This document shows positions 19,849 through 29,168 of a DNA stretch of 64,000 bases, one piece after another. The notes beneath the pieces are model-generated. The model was given only the letters and a program-made list of their open reading frames with translations, did not search any database and had not been told where the DNA came from. This DNA comes from Candidatus Babelota bacterium. Lineage in GTDB: Bacteria > Babelota > Babeliae > Babelales > Chromulinivoraceae. The stretch's first letter is position 1. Each line of letters starts with the position of its first letter. Location of the stretch: assembly GCA_016183005.1 (NCBI GenBank), contig JACPFN010000006.1, positions 33,059 to 97,058 of the forward strand, read 5' to 3'. The position numbers and the translations under genes are program-made.

Positions 19849-21120
19849 TTATACACCTTTAGTGGTAGAACTTTCTAGTTGCCGAGATGTAAATTTATAT
19901 TGTTGATCTTTAAAGTAATTAGAAATTTCATTTTTAAAATTATCAATATTATTTTGAGAAAATAATAGCTCTTGTGGCCCTTTAAGATTAAATTGAGCAA
20001 TCGCTCCTGGTGATAAAAATCCAACTCCATGATACAAGAAAAGGTCATTGTAGTTTGCGGCAGGATATTTTTTAGATTTATTTTTTTTATTTGAAATAGT
20101 ATTAGAGATTATGGTTCCGGTATTAATGTTTGTATATTCAGAAGGTTCTGCGCTACCATGATCCCAAATTTTATATGCTACAGAATTTGGAGTTGGTTTA
20201 ATTTTTATATGAAATGTTATTGGCTTAGTTGATAAATTTTGAAAGGCCATTTGATTAATAGTAAAATTCTGTACTCCTTGATTTTGAGAAATCTGTTCAA
20301 GGGGAGTTATAAATTGTTCTTTAGATGAATTTTTCTTTTTTGATGATTGCATTACTGACTGTGCAAAACATAAGGAGACTTTTTTGTTGTTGCGTGCATA
20401 GATTCCTAGTGTGCGGTATTTTTCAAGTCCATAGGTATCTCCAGATATCCAACGTGCCTTATTGAATATAATTCCAACATAAAATGGGTAAGAAACTTTA
20501 TACAAAGTAATGTCACAAAAAATTTCATAACTTTTATGTGTATTCCATTCTGTAAAAATAAAATTTTTAAATGCATCTTGATGTTGATCTGTTGTTGATG
20601 TGAATGGTATAGCCTCGTACTGCCAAAAACTTGACGTTTCTTCATCAAACTCCCAATCACCTATTTGAAAAATATTTTTCCATGCCCTTGTTTGTGGTGT
20701 ATACATGGTCCCGTTAGCAAATAATTGGTCATATAAAATAGGATTATCAAGATAATTTTGTGCAGGAACCTGCAGGCTTGTGACTGATTGTATATAGGAT
20801 TGTGTACTTTCGGCCTCTTTTGATTGTTTATCTTGAATTATAGAGACCTGTTTTCTTGCTGTTTGAAAAATAGAAGATATGTTAGACATTAGATTTTTTT
20901 GTGCTTCTGAAGTGCTTGTAAAGAAATAATTTGTATCGTTATTTAAATTGGTTTGTTCCTGTTGAATATCATTAAAAGTATTTGAAAATTCGTTAGTGAT
21001 GTCCTTATTCGCTTGAGTTGCACCTACTTGTGCACCGACCATAAGTGCCATGTCTTTCATCATGTTTGCGTGTATAGCTGTAGATATAAAAATAGATAAA
21101 AAAAATACTTTATATTTCAT
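19849..21120 (-). CDS. Exported protein of the three-gene large-protein operon (423 aa)
   Basis: This is an orphan with a clear signal peptide (MKYKVFFLSIFISTAIHANM, cleavage after H-A). Residues ~30-125 are helical with many N, Q, T and S, likely a coiled coil or helical bundle (KDITNEFSNTFNDIQQEQ). The remaining ~300 residues look beta-rich, with aromatic-rich strands (FWQYEAIPF, YPFYVGIIF) and a late GVGFLSPGAIAQFNLKG that recalls a jelly-roll or lectin-type sandwich. The gene lies 12 bases after the 593-aa gene and 2 bases before the 1652-aa gene, so the three are surely co-transcribed. The products may act as one extracytoplasmic assembly. No enzymatic motif was seen. Confidence 0.68.
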   Translation of the reverse strand: MKYKVFFLSIFISTAIHANMMKDMALMVGAQVGATQANKDITNEFSNTFNDIQQEQTNLNNDTNYFFTSTSEAQKNLMSNISSIFQTARKQVSIIQDKQSKEAESTQSYIQSVTSLQVPAQNYLDNPILYDQLFANGTMYTPQTRAWKNIFQIGDWEFDEETSSFWQYEAIPFTSTTDQHQDAFKNFIFTEWNTHKSYEIFCDITLYKVSYPFYVGIIFNKARWISGDTYGLEKYRTLGIYARNNKKVSLCFAQSVMQSSKKKNSSKEQFITPLEQISQNQGVQNFTINQMAFQNLSTKPITFHIKIKPTPNSVAYKIWDHGSAEPSEYTNINTGTIISNTISNKKNKSKKYPAANYNDLFLYHGVGFLSPGAIAQFNLKGPQELLFSQNNIDNFKNEISNYFKDQQYKFTSRQLESSTTKGV

Positions 21121-21132
21121 AATTTCCCTTTT

Positions 21133-22914
21133 TTAGGGTTGTTCAAGAAGAGAATCAGTTATGTTTGGCAAAGAGTTTTGTGATAATTCTGGCAATGAAG
21201 ATAAAGTTGGTTCATTAGATTTTGTAGACCCAAAGGCAATAGCTGTATTGGATTTTCTTGGTGTATCTTTCCAGGTATTAATTAAGTCTTGCGCCTTTTG
21301 ATAAACAACTCCTGAATTTAACGGATCTTTGCCTTTTTGTACAAGTTGAACATTTGTAATCAAGGCTTCCATGACAGGATCTAATATACCCATGCCTGCA
21401 ATGGCTGTAAAATCACCATAACATGCACGCATGATCTTAAATATTCCATCCCAGGAATTAAGCCAATCTGGTTGTGCTATAAGAATTTGTTCAAAGATAT
21501 TATCGCCGAGTCTCATGCATATATATAAGTCAGAAGATTGATCATTGTTATAGTTTTTGACAACCAAGTTGTCCTTTGTTTTAAAATAAGCAATTGGGTG
21601 TGGTTTTTCATGAGGATTATAGATGAGTCCTTCATTTGCAGCTTCAACAATATGTTCAGGCCATTTGATTGATTTAGATTGAGCAGAAAGTTTTTTTGCT
21701 AAGTATGGAATTATTTTGATAGCTCGCATATCATCATAGCGAAAATTTAGTATAGGAGGATTCATCTTTTTTAGTGCAATTAAAAAATTATCATCACTAA
21801 AAAGTTGTGAAGTGCTTTGCAGTTGTTTTAAAGGTGCTGTTTTGATTGGGTTTATTGTATTCTTTAAATGGGGAGCGAATTTTTGCTTAGCAAGTTCTAG
21901 GTCTTTTTGTAAATGAACAGAAGGAGTTTTTGTTTTCATCTCTGCAATGATGCTTTGATTGCTTTGCGTATCTGCATATAAAAAATTATTAATATCTTCT
22001 GCCATATTAACAAAACTAGAAAAATTCGTAGATCCTTTTGTGTTCTGTTTATTAAGATAATTTGTCATAAGATGAAAAAATTCAACATAGCTTGCAAGGG
22101 CGCGCAATGAAGATGATTTAAAGTTTTGTAGTTCTGGTTCTATTTGTTCAATGATAAGGTGCGTGAGGTTGGTACTATAATCATTTTGAATTGCGATTTT
22201 ACCAATATAGGTAGCAAATGATTGTGGTATATGTGGCGTATAGCTTCTGATGGCACTGTTAAATTGTGATTCAATGATTGCAATTAAATGATTTATGATC
22301 ATTGTTTTTTTGTTCATATCATAATCATCTTCTGAGGTAATGAAATTTGATATATTAACTTGTAAATCTCCACTTGAGTTTTGAACTATTCCGGGATGGT
22401 GCAAATTAAAGTTCATGAAGATACCCATAAGGTAATGATATAGTTCATTTAAAACATTGATATGAACTTTTCTAAATAACGGAATAAAATCAGGATTAGC
22501 TATAAAGCCATTAATCATGGCATCAAACTTTTCGGCAACTTCGGGATAGTTTTTAAAGATCTCTATTCCTTTGGGATAGTGCTTAAATGCATCTGGAGCA
22601 GTTTTAAGCAATGTTAATTTGGAGGCTTGTAAAAGATTATTAATCTTTGGTGGAACTGTAGCTTTATTTTGCCTGTTCTGTATTCCTTGATATAAGGTTT
22701 GTTTATTTTCAATAGTTCCAAAGGTTGGATAGCTAGGAACCGTTGCTATTAAATTATTTATAGATTTTTGGTTTTCAAATGTTAGTGGTGAAGAATAGAA
22801 TATCTGTGATGGAGATTTATCATTTGATGTTAAATTTTTGGTACTACCTTGAGGTTTTGCATAAATATTTATAGTTAAAAAAAAGAGAGAGAGAAATAGC
22901 AATAATTGCTTCAT
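21133..22914 (-). CDS. Exported helical protein, first gene of the large-protein operon (593 aa)
   Basis: This is an orphan. The signal peptide MKQLLLFLSLFFLTINIYAK is classical, with cleavage after Y-A. The mature chain is predicted largely helical, with a proline/serine-rich, likely unstructured first ~60 residues and a similar low-complexity tail from ~550 (serine, proline, leucine). The middle has two well-ordered parts: ~115-330 (FRKVHINVLNELYHYLMGIF) and ~375-530 (WPEHIVEAANEGLIYNPHE and ACYGDFTAIAGMGILDPVM). No catalytic motif is visible. It opens the operon, with the divergent M23 peptidase gene 152 bases away across a shared promoter region, so joint control with peptidoglycan remodelling is possible. 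Confidence 0.68.
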   Translation of the reverse strand: MKQLLLFLSLFFLTINIYAKPQGSTKNLTSNDKSPSQIFYSSPLTFENQKSINNLIATVPSYPTFGTIENKQTLYQGIQNRQNKATVPPKINNLLQASKLTLLKTAPDAFKHYPKGIEIFKNYPEVAEKFDAMINGFIANPDFIPLFRKVHINVLNELYHYLMGIFMNFNLHHPGIVQNSSGDLQVNISNFITSEDDYDMNKKTMIINHLIAIIESQFNSAIRSYTPHIPQSFATYIGKIAIQNDYSTNLTHLIIEQIEPELQNFKSSSLRALASYVEFFHLMTNYLNKQNTKGSTNFSSFVNMAEDINNFLYADTQSNQSIIAEMKTKTPSVHLQKDLELAKQKFAPHLKNTINPIKTAPLKQLQSTSQLFSDDNFLIALKKMNPPILNFRYDDMRAIKIIPYLAKKLSAQSKSIKWPEHIVEAANEGLIYNPHEKPHPIAYFKTKDNLVVKNYNNDQSSDLYICMRLGDNIFEQILIAQPDWLNSWDGIFKIMRACYGDFTAIAGMGILDPVMEALITNVQLVQKGKDPLNSGVVYQKAQDLINTWKDTPRKSNTAIAFGSTKSNEPTLSSLPELSQNSLPNITDSLLEQP

Positions 22915-22988
22915 CGGTATTTACCTTTAATATTTTTTTAATATATAAAAAAGTAAATAAAAAAAAGCAATGTTTTCTTTTTAGTTTT

Positions 22989-23005
22989 TGTTACAATAAA
23001 TTATA
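22989..23005. promoter_or_regulatory. Possible divergent -10 elements between the large-protein operon and the M23 gene
   Basis: On the plus strand TGT-TACAAT (22989-22997) fits an extended -10 for the gene at 23067. On the minus strand TATAAT (23005 back to 23000) could serve the operon starting at 22914. Neither has a good -35, and the region is so AT-rich that chance matches are common. Confidence 0.3.
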
Positions 23006-23066
23006 TAAAAATCTTTTATATGGTTTATTTTGGTTAAAAAATTATTTAAAAATTTAAGGATTATTA

Positions 23067-24278
23067 ATGTTTTTACAAGGACGCTATCTTTTTGCGATTA
23101 TATTTTTATCTATTACTGGTTTTGTTGGTCGCAAAATGTATCTTTATTATTTTGACACTACGCCACCCGTTGTAACAATCCAAGGATTTGAAGATGAAAA
23201 GGGGTACAGTGGAGACGTTCAGGGATCAATAAAGGGTAGTTCTAAATATAAAATCTCTCATGTTTCAATGTGGCTTGATGGTACAGCTATGCATGAAGAA
23301 TTTAAGGTTAACAGAAAGCAATTTGATCATCCAATATCAATACCTTGTAAATCTATTACAGACGGTCGTCATACTATTAAATTTGAGGTTGTTGATGCAA
23401 CCAAGAATAAAAATATTACAGTTGTTGAAAAAACTTTTTACACAGATAATTTACCATTACAAGCTTCACTTGTTCCGTTAAATTCAGCAAGTAAGGCATC
23501 ACAGGGACGCTGTCTATATATTCAACTGCAAGTTAATAAACCTGTGCGCAGTGCGATAATTAATATTTTGCAAAATCAATATAAGTTCTTTCCTGAGTAT
23601 AAAAATTCATCGATCTTAGAGGCGATTGTTCCTATTGAATGTGAGCAAGAGCCTGGAGATTATCCATATACAGTTGAAGTTATAGATTATTTAGGCGCAT
23701 CTCTGATCTTAGAAGGAAAAATGCACGTCATAAGTTTTCCATTTAAAAGAAAAAATCTTAACATTACAGGAAATAAGCTTCAAACGGAACTTGAATTTAC
23801 AAAGCTTCAGGAACAAGATCTAGAAGAAATTATGGATAAATTAGCAAAAGCTTCTTCTGGTGAAAAATTATGGACAGGTGTTTTTGAAGTTCCAATAGCA
23901 ATGAAGGGCATTACTACTGATTTTGGAGTAATACGTACATCTCAAGAGCGTGGTAGAAAAGTTCACAAAGCGCTCGATTTGGTAGCAGATCCTAAAAGTG
24001 TTATTTGGTCATCAAATAATGGTATCGTTGTTTTAAAGGATCGTTTTACTCATACTGGAAACACAGTTGTTGTTGATCATGGCTGTGGTATTTTAAGTCT
24101 CTATTGTCACTTGCTTGATTATGCAGATAATATTCAGGTTGGACAAAGAATTAAAAAGGGTCATCCTCTTGGGCGTATGGGTATGACAGGTTATGCAAGT
24201 GGTGATCATTTGCATTGGGAAATTAGGGTTAATAATGTTGCTGTTGAGCCAATGCAGTGGACTCAGCGTTGGAATTGA
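23067..24278 (+). CDS. M23 family (LytM-type) peptidoglycan peptidase, membrane-anchored
   Basis: This is a 403-aa zinc metallopeptidase of the lysostaphin/LytM type, expected to cut peptide cross-links of peptidoglycan in the periplasm. Residues 5-30 are an N-terminal signal anchor. Residues ~35-235 appear to be two beta-sandwich (Ig-like) modules. The M23 domain covers ~275-400. Its zinc ligands are H300 and D304 (HKALD), and H383 of the H381-L-H383 motif. ILSLYCHLLDYADNIQVG and GRMGMTGYASGDHLHWEIR are family hallmarks, so the enzyme should be active. AAGGAT lies 7 bases before the ATG. A terminator follows. It is divergent from the large-protein operon. Confidence 0.92.
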   Translation: MFLQGRYLFAIIFLSITGFVGRKMYLYYFDTTPPVVTIQGFEDEKGYSGDVQGSIKGSSKYKISHVSMWLDGTAMHEEFKVNRKQFDHPISIPCKSITDGRHTIKFEVVDATKNKNITVVEKTFYTDNLPLQASLVPLNSASKASQGRCLYIQLQVNKPVRSAIINILQNQYKFFPEYKNSSILEAIVPIECEQEPGDYPYTVEVIDYLGASLILEGKMHVISFPFKRKNLNITGNKLQTELEFTKLQEQDLEEIMDKLAKASSGEKLWTGVFEVPIAMKGITTDFGVIRTSQERGRKVHKALDLVADPKSVIWSSNNGIVVLKDRFTHTGNTVVVDHGCGILSLYCHLLDYADNIQVGQRIKKGHPLGRMGMTGYASGDHLHWEIRVNNVAVEPMQWTQRWN

Positions 24279-24314
24279 TTTTAAAATAAGATGATTAACT
24301 GATTATGTTTTAAG

Positions 24315-24366
24315 TTAAGGGTTTAATTTATTAGGAGTAAATTAAATCCTTAATCTCTTTTTTAAG
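24315..24366 (+). terminator. Terminator after the M23 peptidase gene
   Basis: TTAAGGGTTTAATTTA (24315-24330) pairs with TAAATTAAATCCTTAA (24338-24353) over 16 bp with one G.T wobble and a 7-base loop, followed by TCTCTTTTTT. The T run ends at the ribosome site of the next gene, so that gene either has its own promoter nearby or is read at a reduced level. Confidence 0.75.
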
Positions 24367-24374
24367 GAGCTTAT

Positions 24375-24944
24375 ATGATTAAAAATAGATATATTTATTT
24401 TTATATTTTATTTCCTTTTTTTTTAACTGGTTCAGATAGGCAGAATGATCTAGAGGTAGATCATGAAAATGATTTACGGGGAGTGTACAACGCTATAAGA
24501 TCTTTTTTAACAAAGCCTTTTTTGAATGGAGATAGTGGTAATTTTGATAGAAATAGCTTGATATCTACAACTAGGCCTACTTCTAGCGTGATTGGGCGAG
24601 TGATAATTACAAATGAGCAATCAGATATTTGTGATCCTGTTGAGAAAAAAGTAAAACAAAATAATATTTGTGCCAACTCTATCGATTTTTCTCGAGTTAT
24701 TGTATATGCGCGAGCATCTAATTTATCGGTTCTTAAGATTCCAAGTAGGCCAACTAGTGCAAGAAAAAAAATGAAAGAGATTCCGCACTATATGGCTTCA
24801 ACTCAAAGTTTTGAAAAGAAGAAGGAATTGAATAGATGTGCAAGAGAAGTTAAAAATAAAAAGGAGGAACGATCTCTTTTTTTATTTAATCAATCAGAAG
24901 TAAAAACTAGAGAAGTTGGTGGAGTGCGAGAAATTTTTAGATAA
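24375..24944 (+). CDS. Hypothetical exported protein (189 aa)
   Basis: This orphan has an AAGGAG ribosome site before the ATG. Residues 4-20 (a Y/F/I/L-rich core ending FFLTGS) look like a signal peptide. The mature part is charged, with no hydrophobic segment. It contains SRPTSARKKMKEIPHYM and a K/E-rich tail (EVKNKKEERSLF), suggesting a disordered protein. It follows the M23 gene with a terminator between. No function can be given. Confidence 0.55.
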   Translation: MIKNRYIYFYILFPFFLTGSDRQNDLEVDHENDLRGVYNAIRSFLTKPFLNGDSGNFDRNSLISTTRPTSSVIGRVIITNEQSDICDPVEKKVKQNNICANSIDFSRVIVYARASNLSVLKIPSRPTSARKKMKEIPHYMASTQSFEKKKELNRCAREVKNKKEERSLFLFNQSEVKTREVGGVREIFR

Positions 24945-25040
24945 ATCAGAGTTTAAGGTTTAGACAAATAATTAAAATTATTTAAGTTGGCAGGATACTA
25001 ATTTAAAGTATACGTTTTATTTAGAATGAAACTTTTAATA

Positions 25041-25058
25041 GTAATATAATTATATTAC
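25041..25058. repeat. 18-base perfect AT palindrome in the 24945-25178 gap
   Basis: GTAATATAATTATATTAC reads the same on both strands. It lies between two convergent genes, where I see no strong terminator. It may be a weak bidirectional terminator, a protein site, or chance in AT-rich DNA. Confidence 0.35.
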
Positions 25059-25178
25059 GCTATAGATAATATTTACAAATAACTTGAATAGCATAGCTAA
25101 CTTATAATATAAAATCACAAAACTTTTCTTGCGGTTTCTTAAATATCTTTAGTGACATCATTTAAAGCTTTTTTATTT

Positions 25179-26729
25179 TTATGAAGCAAAGCTTAAATTA
25201 AGTTTTGAGATAAGATATTTAATATCATTATCTGCAAAGCGTATACCAAATCCGAAGAATGCTGTTGCATTTTGACTTACAAAGTCATCAAATCCAAATG
25301 TTGTATAAATATTGTTAAATATAAATACTCTATTAAGCCATTTTAAATGGGGACGGCGAAGTTTTAAGAACTCAAGACGTTGTTGACCTTTAAAATCAAA
25401 TGCTTCAAGAGAGGTTATCCAAGATAATTTTTCAGTTGAAAGCGGTATAAAGTAATCTGCTCCAACACCAAATGTTCCCTCAAAAAGCCCTACACGCATT
25501 GCAAAGTTATTATAAATTTTTCCGAATTGAAAACCATATGCAAATTGTTTACGCTCTTGTTTTACGATATATGGTGAAAATTCTCTACGGTTAAATGAAG
25601 CGAAGCCATTTTCTGGATCTGTTGGAATTTCATCGTATGGTATCGGCTCATAGGTGTTTTCTCTTGAGTTCATATAGGTATTATAAATATGTCGTCGTTC
25701 TACAAATCCTTTTTCAGATGTTGCAATTTGTCCCATATAAAAAGAGTTACCATTTGTGCAGAGTCTTAGATTAAAATAACCTTTACTGTCGGTAAATTTA
25801 AATTGATCAACGGGGCGATGCATGTTTTCTGAATGGGCGTCAACAATAACGCTCATGTTTTCAACTTTTGCTAAATAATTTTTAACACTGTTGACCGCTG
25901 TTTTTATATCACGATACATATCATCTTCATTGATGAGCTTACCAAGTAATCCTTTACCATCATCGATTTTTTGAGAGATTGAAGTGATACTGCTAAATGT
26001 TTGATGTGCTTCATCAGCAGCCTTTGTAAGTGATTCTGTAGATGTTGTTAAGTTATCTTTAAGTGCAGGAAGGTCATCTTTAAGTGTCATTGTAGCAGAG
26101 CTGATATTTTGGATAGCTTTTTTAAGGTTATCTTCATTATCAGTGAAAACATGATCAAGCGATGATGATATGCGATCAATTTTTGCAGATGCATTTGCAA
26201 GATTTTCAATTAATGATTTTAATTGTTCAGATTTTTCTTGACCAGTAAATGCTTCTTTAATGCTGTCAGTTACTTGTTCAACATGAGTTGCAATGTTTTT
26301 AAATTTAAAAAGAAGTTCATCCACAGAAACTGCTTCGCGTCCAGGTCTTGCAAGTGCGTTACCAGAAGGAAGCTTTGGAAGCATTGGGTCACCAGGAACG
26401 AGTTCGAGATATTTAGTTCCAATAAGACCTTCTTGGCGTACGATTGCGTATGCATTATCATAAAGATTATATTTTTTATTAACCATGATGTCTGCTTGTG
26501 CTTTACCATTCGATAAAAGCTCTATGTTTTCAATCCATCCAACCTTGACTCCAGAAATTTTAACTTCTGCTTTTTTGGAAAGACCAGAAACATCATCGAA
26601 TGAGACTTTATAAGGAACGTACCCTGTTGAGCTAAATCTAAATGCACCAATTCCAATCGTCATCGCAATAAATATAGCAATGGCTATTATTACAAATAAG
26701 CCAACTTTAGTTTCAGTTTTAATTTGCAA
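25179..26729 (-). CDS. mlaD: MCE-domain (MlaD-like) lipid-transport protein with long C-terminal extension
   Basis: This 516-aa protein has an N-terminal anchor (residues ~8-28) and then an MCE domain of ~100 residues (YKVSFDDVSGLSKKAEVKISG, VGWIENIELL, EGLIGTKYLELVPG). MlaD-type proteins form hexameric periplasmic rings that move phospholipids between membranes with an MlaFE ABC transporter, which is not in this window. Residues ~130-290 form a long helix/coiled coil of repeated S/T/K/D heptads. The last ~200 residues are beta-rich (GFGIRFADND), a layout also seen in MCE proteins of Campylobacterota. The start is TTG with GGAG upstream. It begins 12 bases after the gspK stop, so it appears to end the pseudopilin operon. 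Confidence 0.85.
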   Translation of the reverse strand: MQIKTETKVGLFVIIAIAIFIAMTIGIGAFRFSSTGYVPYKVSFDDVSGLSKKAEVKISGVKVGWIENIELLSNGKAQADIMVNKKYNLYDNAYAIVRQEGLIGTKYLELVPGDPMLPKLPSGNALARPGREAVSVDELLFKFKNIATHVEQVTDSIKEAFTGQEKSEQLKSLIENLANASAKIDRISSSLDHVFTDNEDNLKKAIQNISSATMTLKDDLPALKDNLTTSTESLTKAADEAHQTFSSITSISQKIDDGKGLLGKLINEDDMYRDIKTAVNSVKNYLAKVENMSVIVDAHSENMHRPVDQFKFTDSKGYFNLRLCTNGNSFYMGQIATSEKGFVERRHIYNTYMNSRENTYEPIPYDEIPTDPENGFASFNRREFSPYIVKQERKQFAYGFQFGKIYNNFAMRVGLFEGTFGVGADYFIPLSTEKLSWITSLEAFDFKGQQRLEFLKLRRPHLKWLNRVFIFNNIYTTFGFDDFVSQNATAFFGFGIRFADNDIKYLISKLNLSFAS

Positions 26730-26741
26730 AATATTCTCCGT

Positions 26742-27818
26742 TTAAATTTGACTTGTCTTAAGGATATCAAAACCGGTCAAATGTTGCTTGGTATTTGCTT
26801 TTACTATAGTAAAAATAGAAGAAATTGTCTCTCCTATTCTTGCTTTGACCAACAAGGAGAATATATTAACTTCAAAAGTTGTCGTCAATATAGATTTTAT
26901 TTCTTGTGGTAAATCTTTATATTCTTTTTGATAAAAATCTTTAAAACAATGGTCCCAAGTGCTGCTGTATACACTAGAAGTAGAGGTATCTTCTTTTCGA
27001 TTTATATAGGGTTTAATTTTTTCTAAAAACTTTTGAATATCTTCTTTGGTGAGATTTTCTTTAATTTTTAAATCTAAAAGAGTTAACCATGAATTTGAAA
27101 ACATCAATGGATTAATAATTTTTAAAGGCTCTTGTTCTATGTCTGTATAAACCGTAAAGATATCAGTTAAAAATAATTTTTTATTGTTATTACTAAAATC
27201 AATAAAGGCTGTATCGGAAAACTGTTGATTAAAATCTTTATCTGCTAATAGTTCAAGAGGATCATTAAACTCTGATTTTCTATTTTTTAATATATTTTCA
27301 AATGCATTCATCAAAGAAGGCCTTCCTGTTATTGTTGAAATTCTATCAAATAGCCAGGTACATAATTTTTTGCAATCATTTGGTTTTCCTTCGTTGAGAA
27401 ATTTTTTCTTATCAAAATCATACAAGCTATTAATATTAAGTTTACCATGCTCAGATTGAATGCTAAGGCTTATAGTTGCATCGAAGTGGTCTATTGCATG
27501 AGTTAATTTAAACTGCCTTTCCTTGTTTAAATAAGGAAAGATAGCACTTAAAATTTTTTGTTCTAAGTTTTCTTCTTGTTCTTGATTTTGTGGCAATGAA
27601 CTCTTCGTAGTATTTTTTTCGTTCTTTTTTATAGTGAAAAGCGATTCTGCAAGACTTATAGAACTTAAAGCGAGTTCCTGGCATTGTTGTTCTTGCGCGA
27701 TGAGTTTGCTGAACTGTCTATATACAATGGTGCGTGAAAAACAGAGTGATATTAACACAGAGCAGACAGATAAAATTCCAAATAATAAAAAAAGAATATA
27801 TCCCTGTTTATTATGCAT
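26742..27818 (-). CDS. gspK: Type II secretion minor pseudopilin, GspK-like
   Basis: This 358-aa protein has the size and position of GspK, the largest minor pseudopilin, which caps the pseudopilus. The N-terminus (MHNKQGYILFLLFGILSVCS) has a short basic leader, the prepilin-peptidase glycine (G6) and a hydrophobic helix without the Glu at +5, as is normal for GspK. The large globular part includes SIQSEHGKLNINSLYDFDKK, matching the family's S-x-x-G-x-I-N-L-N segment. It overlaps the gspJ stop by 8 bases. Identity rests on operon order and this motif; sequence divergence is high. Confidence 0.75.
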   Translation of the reverse strand: MHNKQGYILFLLFGILSVCSVLISLCFSRTIVYRQFSKLIAQEQQCQELALSSISLAESLFTIKKNEKNTTKSSLPQNQEQEENLEQKILSAIFPYLNKERQFKLTHAIDHFDATISLSIQSEHGKLNINSLYDFDKKKFLNEGKPNDCKKLCTWLFDRISTITGRPSLMNAFENILKNRKSEFNDPLELLADKDFNQQFSDTAFIDFSNNNKKLFLTDIFTVYTDIEQEPLKIINPLMFSNSWLTLLDLKIKENLTKEDIQKFLEKIKPYINRKEDTSTSSVYSSTWDHCFKDFYQKEYKDLPQEIKSILTTTFEVNIFSLLVKARIGETISSIFTIVKANTKQHLTGFDILKTSQI

Positions 27819-28701
27819 GAGTAGATCCTATAGCGCTTTGCTTTGCGGCATTTTGTATTCGATCCATAATAGAACTTGCATTAGATAAATTTGTTTGTGT
27901 CGCTTCACTTTCTTTTTCGTATCTTTTTTTTGCAATTGATTTTAACGAAACATTTTTTGTTTGCGGTATCATACAATAAAAAACATGTTGAGTTTCTGGT
28001 TTAAAGGCAGATTCTTGTAAAAGAATTGTTATACGAATAATGTTAGGCAATTTAGATTCTTTTTCTTTTTCATCCTTTTTTTCTTTTTCTTGTTGCTCGG
28101 TCCATTGTTCTACCCATTTAAAATTCCATTCTTTTTCAGATGTCTCTATAGAGCCATATTCAATTTTACATTTTTTAATATTTTCAGTAACTGTATAAAA
28201 TGCTCCATCCTTGATTTTTGTTGGATTAAACTCATTAGATATGTGCCCCTCTTCTTTTCTTTGTAAAATAAAAAAATTCTCTTTCTTGGAATCCTCTTTT
28301 AATATATATACAATTCTTGCAATTCTATGCTCTGCTGTAGGATAAGCTTGAAGTGTATTGGTGGTGACAAAGGTCATAAAATCTAATTGCCCATCCTTGG
28401 TTTGAGCATAAAAATAGTTGTTTTCTTTTATATCTGGATTCTTTTGTTCAGAGTTTTTATTTTGCTTCTTGGTTATATCAGCTTGTGTAAACCATACAGG
28501 AGAAAGTCCTAAAAGATCTTGAGTCATTCTTCTTTGTAGAATCATAATAGAAAGATCTTGCGAGGTTATGCTTTGAATTTTATTACAGCTTTTGCTGATC
28601 TGATTATACATAGTAAGGGCAGCGGTTAAAAAAATAGAGGATATCATAAGCCCAATAACTAATTCAATGATAGAGAATCCTGGTTTTAAGTAATATTTCA
28701 T
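27811..28701 (-). CDS. gspJ: Type II secretion minor pseudopilin, GspJ-like
   Basis: This 296-aa protein has a clear type IV prepilin leader: MKYYLKPG then FSIIELVIGLMISS, with the conserved Glu at +5. Residues ~190-230 are an unusually charged E/K run (EQQEKEKKDEKEKESK), probably a surface loop. GspJ forms the tip complex with GspI and GspK. The gene is 2 bases after gspI, has an AGGG ribosome site, and overlaps gspK at its end. Its exact J identity is by position; it could be another large minor pseudopilin. Confidence 0.72.
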   Translation of the reverse strand: MKYYLKPGFSIIELVIGLMISSIFLTAALTMYNQISKSCNKIQSITSQDLSIMILQRRMTQDLLGLSPVWFTQADITKKQNKNSEQKNPDIKENNYFYAQTKDGQLDFMTFVTTNTLQAYPTAEHRIARIVYILKEDSKKENFFILQRKEEGHISNEFNPTKIKDGAFYTVTENIKKCKIEYGSIETSEKEWNFKWVEQWTEQQEKEKKDEKEKESKLPNIIRITILLQESAFKPETQHVFYCMIPQTKNVSLKSIAKKRYEKESEATQTNLSNASSIMDRIQNAAKQSAIGSTHA

Positions 28702-28703
28702 AA

Positions 28704-29168
28704 TTACCCTATCTTTGCCTGAGGAGTTTTTGATTCTTCTTTTTGTTTATCTTGGGCAATCTCAGGAATATACACAAAACTAAACCATTTTATAGTGCGA
28801 TTATCATGGTACGTGACAGAGCTCTCAACAATACGAACATTTGAAGAAAAATTTTTTAATTCTGATTGGTCTGAAATATTTATAAGTTTTAAATCGATTG
28901 AGCGGTCCGGATTTTTTTTATTTTCTTTAATTTTTATGGTATCGACAGATTGTTTTTCTGCGACAGCATGATGAATTTTATTTTTTAATTGCATGATATG
29001 GTAGATGTTGTCTTGATTAAAAAATAGAATTTGATGTGTTTTTAGTACTTTTGAAAATATATTACTTTGCACGAGAAAAAGTGATGATCCAAAAATAGCA
29101 AAAAGAGTTAAAGCTACAATGATTTCTATGAATGAAAATCCGGCTTTAAGGTTTTTGAAAGGTATCAT
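28704..29168 (-). CDS. gspI: Type II secretion minor pseudopilin, GspI-like
   Basis: This 154-aa protein has the prepilin leader MIPFKNLKAG followed by FSFIEIIVALTLFAIFGSS, with Glu at +5. Its small globular part and place between GspH-like and GspJ-like genes fit GspI, the organiser of the pseudopilus tip. It overlaps the gspH coding region by 23 bases, so translation is probably coupled. Confidence 0.72.
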   Translation of the reverse strand: MIPFKNLKAGFSFIEIIVALTLFAIFGSSLFLVQSNIFSKVLKTHQILFFNQDNIYHIMQLKNKIHHAVAEKQSVDTIKIKENKKNPDRSIDLKLINISDQSELKNFSSNVRIVESSVTYHDNRTIKWFSFVYIPEIAQDKQKEESKTPQAKIG

